Assembly (NCBI RefSeq): GCF_913055835.1
Contig: NZ_CAJXKQ010000026.1
Span: 1 to 58,971 of the forward strand
Source: an uncultured Marinobacter sp.
GTDB taxonomy: Bacteria; Pseudomonadota; Gammaproteobacteria; Pseudomonadales; Oleiphilaceae
DNA: 58,971 bases
Direction: 5' to 3'
Program-made: the position numbers and the translations under genes
Shown: one piece after another, positions 53,883 to 58,971 of the stretch
Layout of the letters: every line of letters begins with the position of its first letter
Position numbering within the stretch: position 1 is the stretch's first letter
Notes under the pieces: generated by a model
The model's database searches: none
The model's input: the letters and a program-made list of their open reading frames with translations, nothing else
Told to the model about the DNA's origin: nothing

Positions 53883-54776
53883 ATGGCAAGCCCCCAAACA
53901 CCGATGCGTAACGAGAAGGAGAGCGAGAGTGAGCTGTCCATCTCCGTTGGCGATCGAATGGTCGCGCTGGCCAGATACATCGAAAGCAGGCCCGATGAGG
54001 CGTTGAGCCTTGCTGACCTCGGGGCCGTGGTTGGGTTGTCGCCATCCCGCGTACAGCGGGTGTTCAAGGAAACCTTCGGTGTCTCACCAAAGGCTTATCA
54101 GGATGCACTGCGTCTGAAAAACTTCAAGCAGGCATTGAGGACAGGCCAAAGCGTTACCAATGCCATCTTCGAGGCCGGCTTTGGTTCGGTCAGTCGCGTC
54201 TACGGCAAAGCGGACCGACAGGTCGGCATGCCGCCGTCCCGCTACGGCAAGGGGGGCAAAGGCGAAACCATTGTCTTTGCCTGCCGGCGAACCTCGCTCG
54301 GCCTGCTGATGATGGCCGCCACTGATCAGGGCGTGTGTTTTGCTGAATTCGGGGATGATGAGACGCGGCTTCAGGATCAACTCCAGAAGGAATTCCCTAA
54401 GGCCAGTCTGGCTCCCTCTGACGCCACAGAGTCTCCGGAGCTGGATGCCTGGATGATCGCGCTGGATGAACACCTCAGCCGGAACACGCCGCGCCCTGAT
54501 GTACCACTGGATATCCGTGGCACCGCTTTCCAGACACGGGTCTGGAAGCTTCTTTTAGGCGTTCGCGAGGGCGAGGTTGTGAGTTATACGGAACTGGCAA
54601 GGCGACTGGGCGAGCCCAAAGCGGTTCGAGCTGTGGCCTCCGCTTGTGGCCGGAATCGCATCGCCGTGCTGATTCCCTGCCATCGGGTGTTGCGCAGTGA
54701 CGGCTCCCTCGGCGGTTATCGCTGGGGGCTGGATCGCAAACGGCAATTGCTTGAAAGAGAACGTCCCGGTTCTTAA
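53883..54776 (+). CDS. Ada-like protein: AraC-type HTH plus methylated-DNA methyltransferase
   Basis: A 297-residue fusion of an AraC-type DNA-binding region (about residues 15-115: LADLGAVVGLSPSRVQRVFKETFGVSPKAYQDALRL) and an O6-alkylguanine-DNA methyltransferase (about 130-290) with the active-site Cys in IPCHRV. Ada's N-terminal zinc-cysteine domain, which reads phosphotriesters, is missing. An AAGGAG site 7 nt upstream favours the ATG at 53883 over earlier ones. It probably repairs O6-methylguanine; its regulator role is uncertain. Confidence 0.9.
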   Translation: MASPQTPMRNEKESESELSISVGDRMVALARYIESRPDEALSLADLGAVVGLSPSRVQRVFKETFGVSPKAYQDALRLKNFKQALRTGQSVTNAIFEAGFGSVSRVYGKADRQVGMPPSRYGKGGKGETIVFACRRTSLGLLMMAATDQGVCFAEFGDDETRLQDQLQKEFPKASLAPSDATESPELDAWMIALDEHLSRNTPRPDVPLDIRGTAFQTRVWKLLLGVREGEVVSYTELARRLGEPKAVRAVASACGRNRIAVLIPCHRVLRSDGSLGGYRWGLDRKRQLLERERPGS

Positions 54777-54800
54777 GAGTGAGCGTAAGCCCAAACAAAG

Positions 54801-54854
54801 CGAACCCCGGTTAACCGGGGTTCGTCAGTAAGTTGAAAGCCCGCGATAGCGGGC
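54801..54854. terminator. paired hairpins between the Ada-like and lipoprotein genes
   Basis: CGAACCCCGG-TTAA-CCGGGGTTCG (54801-54824) and GCCCGC-GATA-GCGGGC (54839-54854) lie between the two convergent genes. They are likely terminators, though no long T run follows. Confidence 0.6.
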
Positions 54855-54879
54855 CCTGATCAAGCAGAAGCTACCTGCT

Positions 54880-56592
54880 TTACTGCGGCGCCTCAGTCAC
54901 TTCAGTGATGAACATGAGATCCATGTCGCCCTGATATACCAGCGTGGTGTAGGGGCTGGCACCTTTAATCGGCAGGTAGGTCCATTCCGCACCGCCCTCT
55001 ACGTAAGTGAGGGAGCCGGAAGTCAGGACGGACCAACCGTTGCTGTCGATTTGGTTTTGGTCGCCAGTGACATCAAAGTCCATGTAACCGCTGCCATCCT
55101 GGTTCAGCACCAGATCAATGGTCGCGGTGTCCGGCGCATCCATGTTATAGATGCCAGCCTCGGCTGGCGTTACGCCATCGATATCGGCAAAGCTGAGGGT
55201 CTGGGTAACGCCACCGATGAAGTCGTTGCCGCTGGCCTCGACGTAGACCTGCTTGGTATCGCCGTCGAAGTCTTTCAGCGTGACCGCATAGCGGCCCAGG
55301 CGACGGAGGGTGAATGGTTCGCCTCCCTCAGCAACCGGAAGGTTGTCCGATAGCGTGAGCTGTCCGGTCGGGTGGAGCTCCCCTGGACCATTGACGAAGC
55401 CATTTCCGCCGGCGTCTTCCGCCGGGTCGTCAAACAGTCCTCCGGGGCCGTCCAGTTCGGCCGACACGGAGGTCACGGCAAATGTGGAACCATCGAAGCT
55501 GTAGGTGCCCCATTCGGAGGAAACCGCCTCGACGACGTCGCCGCTGTACGCCTCCTCATTGTCGTTGTGGACAATCACGTAGTTGCTGTCATCCAGAATG
55601 GTCAGCACATTGTGACGATCGATTTGTTTCTGTTCGTTAAAACCTTCGCCGAGGTACCAGCTGCCGACCAGGCTGTCGCTTGCGTTACGGACTGGTTCGA
55701 AACTGAATTCTTCTGAGCCGTCTGTGAATACCAGCTTGCCACCTTCCATTTTCATGGTGAAGTTTTCACCGAGGCTGTCCAGGCCGCCGTCGCCATCGCC
55801 ATTGAACCCTGCGCCTACGGTGACTGTGAACGCGCCGGTGTCGGCGCTCCAGGTGTATTCACCGTACTCTGCGCTGGCGGCAGTCTGGGTTCCGCCGGTC
55901 GTGTCGTCCTTGGAGTGGGCAATCAGGTATTCGCTGTCGTTCAGAAACGTCAGCACGTTGACGTTGCCATTGCTTTCTTCAAACACCCAGCTGCCAACCA
56001 GATCGCCGGATTGAGAACTTTGGAAGTGATTTACCGCATCTACTTTCGCGATCAGCGTCTTGCCGGTCGTGTTAATGGCAGTGTTGGCCTGGGTTTCGAA
56101 GTCTGTCTCGCTGACAGAGGGGTCGAGATCAATGTCTTGCAAAGCGGTATGCACATCTTCCGTGATGGTAATGCCGTTGCTGGCATCGTCATCGGAATCC
56201 AGGGTCTGCAGCAGACGCAGGATGTTCACGACGGTCTGGTCGGAGCTCCAGTCGGTAGTACCGCTACCCATGTCGGCCGGGGTGATGCGGCCAGTGGCCT
56301 CGACGGCCGGTAGATCGATGCCGCCGATGCTGAAGACCACAGTATCGCCGGCTTCGTAATTGTACTCGCCCAGTTCATTGGTCTGACCGGACTGGCCTCC
56401 TGGCGAAGTGGTGTAATTGATGCCGGCAACGGCGGCATCTACAAACACTCCGGTTTCGGCTGTGGTGCTGGTGTCACCCGTGTCGTTGTTATCAACAGCA
56501 TCAGAAGATCCGCCGCTGCTACCACCGCAGCCGGTCAGTACGAATGCCGAGGAAATGGCTGTTGCCAGAGTCAACTTCTTGAACTTTCCCAT
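54880..56592 (-). CDS. large lipoprotein with internal repeats, function unknown
   Basis: A 570-residue lipoprotein: signal sequence with the lipobox LTGC (Cys22), then a Gly/Ser/Asp/Thr-rich linker. Residues about 45-190 (VDAAVAGINYTTSPGGQSGQTNELGEYNYEAGDTVVFSIGGIDL...) resemble a domain of bacterial surface lipoproteins. Two later repeats start LVGSWVFEESNG...NVLTFLNDSEYLIAH and LVGSWYLGEG...NVLTILDDSNYVIVH, each ending in a predicted beta-rich block. AGGTGCGG precedes the ATG at 56592; the frame is open upstream. It is probably attached to the outer membrane or cell surface. Confidence 0.8.
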   Translation of the reverse strand: MGKFKKLTLATAISSAFVLTGCGGSSGGSSDAVDNNDTGDTSTTAETGVFVDAAVAGINYTTSPGGQSGQTNELGEYNYEAGDTVVFSIGGIDLPAVEATGRITPADMGSGTTDWSSDQTVVNILRLLQTLDSDDDASNGITITEDVHTALQDIDLDPSVSETDFETQANTAINTTGKTLIAKVDAVNHFQSSQSGDLVGSWVFEESNGNVNVLTFLNDSEYLIAHSKDDTTGGTQTAASAEYGEYTWSADTGAFTVTVGAGFNGDGDGGLDSLGENFTMKMEGGKLVFTDGSEEFSFEPVRNASDSLVGSWYLGEGFNEQKQIDRHNVLTILDDSNYVIVHNDNEEAYSGDVVEAVSSEWGTYSFDGSTFAVTSVSAELDGPGGLFDDPAEDAGGNGFVNGPGELHPTGQLTLSDNLPVAEGGEPFTLRRLGRYAVTLKDFDGDTKQVYVEASGNDFIGGVTQTLSFADIDGVTPAEAGIYNMDAPDTATIDLVLNQDGSGYMDFDVTGDQNQIDSNGWSVLTSGSLTYVEGGAEWTYLPIKGASPYTTLVYQGDMDLMFITEVTEAPQ

Positions 56593-56931
56593 AACCGCAC
56601 CTTTTTGATTAATATCAGATTGATTGGGTAATCGGGAAACTAGCATCGGATTTATATCAAGACATACCCCATTTTGGGGATAAGTGTGGCGGAGCGCCTT
56701 GTTCTGCAGATTTTGTTGCATCAGGAGGCGGGTAAATGCTTTACGATGATAACTTTTTTGTTATTTGTAATTGTTTGTTTAGAAGTCGTAAAAAGGAGCA
56801 AAATATCTGAGGCTTTATGAATATTAAACACTTTTGGTGGTTTGGCAGATTTTAAAACCGCACGCCAGCGTGGGTTTCTCTGCCCAACGCTGGGAATATG
56901 CCGATGCCATGTCTTCTGCCTGTCGCAAGGA
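56593..56931. other. AT-rich intergenic region
   Basis: 339 bp between the lipoprotein gene and the LuxR regulator gene, with long A/T runs around 56750-56785. The promoter of the lipoprotein gene presumably lies here. No gene, RNA or clear repeat is seen. Confidence 0.5.
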
Positions 56932-58050
56932 TTAGTGTAACAAGGCTGACAATAGCCGGCTGATCAGCTCCCCCTGCCGCGAACAGCCGGTCTTCTGAAA
57001 TATCTGTTTGAGTTGGGAACGTACTGTAGCGACGCTGCGTCCCAACCGGTCGGCACATCCTTGGGGGTCAATCCCTGCAACCAATTTTTCGCAGACCTGG
57101 GCCTCGGCGGGAGTCAGATTGAAATAGGTGGCGATGTGCTCTGCGCTCGGGAGGAGCCGATTCTCGGGGTCATACACTGTGACCAGAGCTCCCCCGGCCA
57201 GCAATTCACTGCTTTCAATCGGACGTAGGACAAAAAGCAGCGGAGTACGGCCCTCTCTTTTGAGAAGGAGAGTCTCAGAGGAATAGCTTTCCTTGCCCAT
57301 GCTGGAGCGAACCACCTGGGCAGACGTACGGAAGAATGCCGCCTGCAAGTCTTTCTCTGCGAAGCTGAAGCGATCATGACGGATGCCCAGACAGCTTTCC
57401 CGTTGAATTAGATTGCGGGCTGTTTTGTTGGAATACAAAACGGTAGCAAAACTGTCGAGCACAAAAGTGGCATCGGGCAATACTTCAATCACGGAGGCCA
57501 GTGAGGAGGCCTCTTTGCTACGTGATTCCAGTTGCCGGTAAAGCAGTACAGCCTGTCGGATGTGTGGGACCAAGCGGTTGAGGGATTGTAGTTCTGTTTC
57601 CTGATATGGCCCTTGAGCCACTGTACGCTGGATGGTTAACAGGAAGGTATGTGTAGGGGTGCTATCTACGACGAGCCAAGCTGAATCCAGCATATCCTGA
57701 TCATGCTCCCACCTCGAATAGTCTTCGCCAAGCTGGAAATCCGGGAGCAATGGCAGGGCGGACTGAAACAGACCGGGGGGCTGTTTAATGGCCTGATTGG
57801 TGACCACATCCTGGGCAATCATGTTGTTTTCGAGGTACCAGCCAAGGAACTCATCGGAGAGGCCGTGGTACCACAGGTGATCCATCTGCAAGGGGTGCTT
57901 GCGCACAACGAGTAGTTGAGCAGCGCAGCCATTGATCAGGCTAACCAGTTTTTCCAGAAATCCGTGAAAACCTTCTCGGTCGGTCAGGGCGCCGTAGAGG
58001 GATTGGATAAGGGCGTGCTCACTATTGAGGTCCAGTGTCGCTGTTTTCAT
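56932..58050 (-). CDS. LuxR-family transcriptional regulator with a sensor-like N-terminus
   Basis: A 372-residue protein with a C-terminal LuxR HTH (FNLTPAEAQVCEKLVAGIDPQGCADRLGRSVATVRSQLKQIFQKTGCSRQGELISRLL). A PAS-like region lies around residues 185-300 (VIEVLPDATFVLDSFATVLYSN). The N-terminal part is GAF/PAS-like and unassigned. It has no REC domain, so it is a one-component regulator. It lies upstream of the lipoprotein gene in the same direction and may control it. Confidence 0.88.
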   Translation of the reverse strand: MKTATLDLNSEHALIQSLYGALTDREGFHGFLEKLVSLINGCAAQLLVVRKHPLQMDHLWYHGLSDEFLGWYLENNMIAQDVVTNQAIKQPPGLFQSALPLLPDFQLGEDYSRWEHDQDMLDSAWLVVDSTPTHTFLLTIQRTVAQGPYQETELQSLNRLVPHIRQAVLLYRQLESRSKEASSLASVIEVLPDATFVLDSFATVLYSNKTARNLIQRESCLGIRHDRFSFAEKDLQAAFFRTSAQVVRSSMGKESYSSETLLLKREGRTPLLFVLRPIESSELLAGGALVTVYDPENRLLPSAEHIATYFNLTPAEAQVCEKLVAGIDPQGCADRLGRSVATVRSQLKQIFQKTGCSRQGELISRLLSALLH

Positions 58051-58227
58051 TACCCCAGGGTCCTAACCAGAATGGGCGCTATCGGAGGCCGCAGTATTGT
58101 TGATCAAAGATAAAAGATGCAGCCCGGTTGGCTTGATCTTAGTCGACTCAGATACCTGAAAAAGTAAAAAAAGGTAAAATTGCCGGGATCTAATCCGTTG
58201 TTCAGCCGAGGCGTCAGGATCGATCAT

Positions 58228-58842
58228 CTAATTCGACTTGCCCAGTAGTCGCCAGAGCTGGCGCCGGAAAAACAGTATTTGTTGTTTCAGTGAAAACAGC
58301 TTCGGCGCAAACAGCCAGGTCTGGGTAATGCCCATCAGATAGGTGTAACTCAGCAGCCCCAGATCCTCCGGGTCTTCCCGGGTACTGATCAGCCCCCGCT
58401 CAGCGGCCAGGCCCACCAGGTCGCGAAACATGGCAATAATCGACCGTGTCAGCGCCCGCTCCCGCTTCAATGTTCGACTCATCGCATCGGTCAGTTCGGT
58501 CTTGTTCAGCAGAATCTCGAACGACTGGCGATATTTACGATCATTGGCCAGCAGGCCCAGCCAGCGCTCGATGAAATGATCCATGGCCTCAATGGGCGTT
58601 TCCCGCATGCCAGAACACTCCGCAACCAGGGCTTCCAGGGGTTCTTGGGAGTAGGCAAGAACGGCTTCGTATAGATCGTCCTTATTTTCAAAATGCCAGT
58701 AGATCGGCCCACGGCTGAAGCCCGCTTCTTTGGCGATACGGCTCAAGGTCGTCAGTGAGTAACCGTCACGACTAAACAACTTAAGCGCGGCCTCAAGCAC
58801 GGTCTGGCGGGTTTTCTCAGCGTCTTCCTTGGTACGGCGCAT
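58228..58842 (-). CDS. TetR-family repressor, AcrR/TtgR-like
   Basis: A 204-residue repressor with an N-terminal TetR HTH (TRQTVLEAALKLFSRDGYSLTTLSRIAKEAGFSRGPIYWHFENKDDLYEAVL). The C-terminal ligand domain resembles TtgR/AcrR repressors of RND efflux pumps (PIEAMDHFIERWLGLLANDRKYRQSFEILLNKTEL). No efflux genes lie in the window, so its target is outside or the assignment is loose. Confidence 0.88.
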   Translation of the reverse strand: MRRTKEDAEKTRQTVLEAALKLFSRDGYSLTTLSRIAKEAGFSRGPIYWHFENKDDLYEAVLAYSQEPLEALVAECSGMRETPIEAMDHFIERWLGLLANDRKYRQSFEILLNKTELTDAMSRTLKRERALTRSIIAMFRDLVGLAAERGLISTREDPEDLGLLSYTYLMGITQTWLFAPKLFSLKQQILFFRRQLWRLLGKSN

Positions 58843-58890
58843 AAATAGATTTTTCTCGGCGGCTAATCATAAGGTTGGACGATTGGGTTT

Positions 58891-58971
58891 GGGGTGCCTT
58901 TCCAAAACTGTGCGGAGCCATGGATGGCGGAGCCCAAGCGCCACATGGATGTGCCGCCAGGAGCGTGTTTT
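58891..58971. repeat. dispersed hairpin element, copy 3 cut by the window end
   Basis: ggggtgcctttccaaaac begins the left arm, followed by the conserved tgtgcggagccatggatggcggagccc and ggagcgtgtttt. The window ends inside the right-arm junction. Confidence 0.85.

Overview
The window looks like a chromosomal segment of a marine gammaproteobacterium close to Marinobacter. The basis is the moderately high GC, the housekeeping gene order (5-formyl-THF cyclo-ligase, 6S RNA, zapA ... ygfB, pepP, ubiH, ubiI; ubiE-ubiJ-ubiB-hisI-hisE-tatABC), a wax-ester synthase (WS/DGAT) gene, a PHA-system gene and a full PQQ alcohol-oxidation locus. The taxon is inferred from content, not from a database search.

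Layout. 0.2-5.7 kb: acyl-CoA dehydrogenase, rpiA, ilvA, a small membrane protein, the cyclo-ligase, 6S RNA, zapA and a ZapB-like partner. 5.7-9.0 kb: a zinc-uptake block resembling Vibrio ZrgABC plus a DUF3299 protein. It is inserted in the otherwise conserved zapA/ygfB junction and has a Zur-box-like palindrome in front of zrgA. 9.0-20.6 kb: ygfB, pepP, ubiH, ubiI, a DUF808 protein, then a long minus-strand run rsmE-tatCBA-hisE-hisI-ubiB-ubiJ-ubiE. 20.6-23.6 kb: a 2.9-kb group II intron lying in the leader of ubiE. 23.7-28.7 kb: PHA granule-region protein, FFLEELY protein, alpha/beta hydrolase, wax-ester synthase and a porin.

28.9-48.4 kb is the most notable region: a complete quinoprotein alcohol dehydrogenase locus. 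It holds a NosP/NahK-type NO-sensing pair, an ErbR/PedR1 regulator, a NitT/TauT-type ABC transporter, the PedA1-A2-B-C export/accessory set, the PedS2/PedR2 two-component system, a pentapeptide protein, a Ca-type enzyme (PedE/ExaA-like, Asp348 with Ser350), cytochrome c (PedF), a MoxJ-like binding protein and a second enzyme with the lanthanide signature (PedH-like, Asp320-Tyr-Asp322). Together these look like a rare-earth-element switch for alcohol oxidation. The same palindrome (CGGGAA-N3-TTCCCG) precedes both dehydrogenases, and a second motif (TACYAARGAACTA-like) recurs in front of the operons.

48.4-53.8 kb: an ABC permease/ATPase pair preceded by a clear guanidine-I (ykkC) riboswitch but with no binding protein beside it, then a MetX-like hydrolase, a type III glutamine synthetase and a class II aldolase. 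53.9-58.9 kb: an Ada-like protein lacking the N-terminal domain, a lipoprotein with internal repeats, a LuxR-type regulator and a TetR repressor.

Two dispersed repeat families occur. One is a ~105-bp hairpin element with a conserved loop region and copy-specific but self-complementary arms; both window ends lie in it. The other is a REP-like GTAGGTCGGATTA...TAATCCGAC palindrome. No tRNA, rRNA, CRISPR array or phage was seen.
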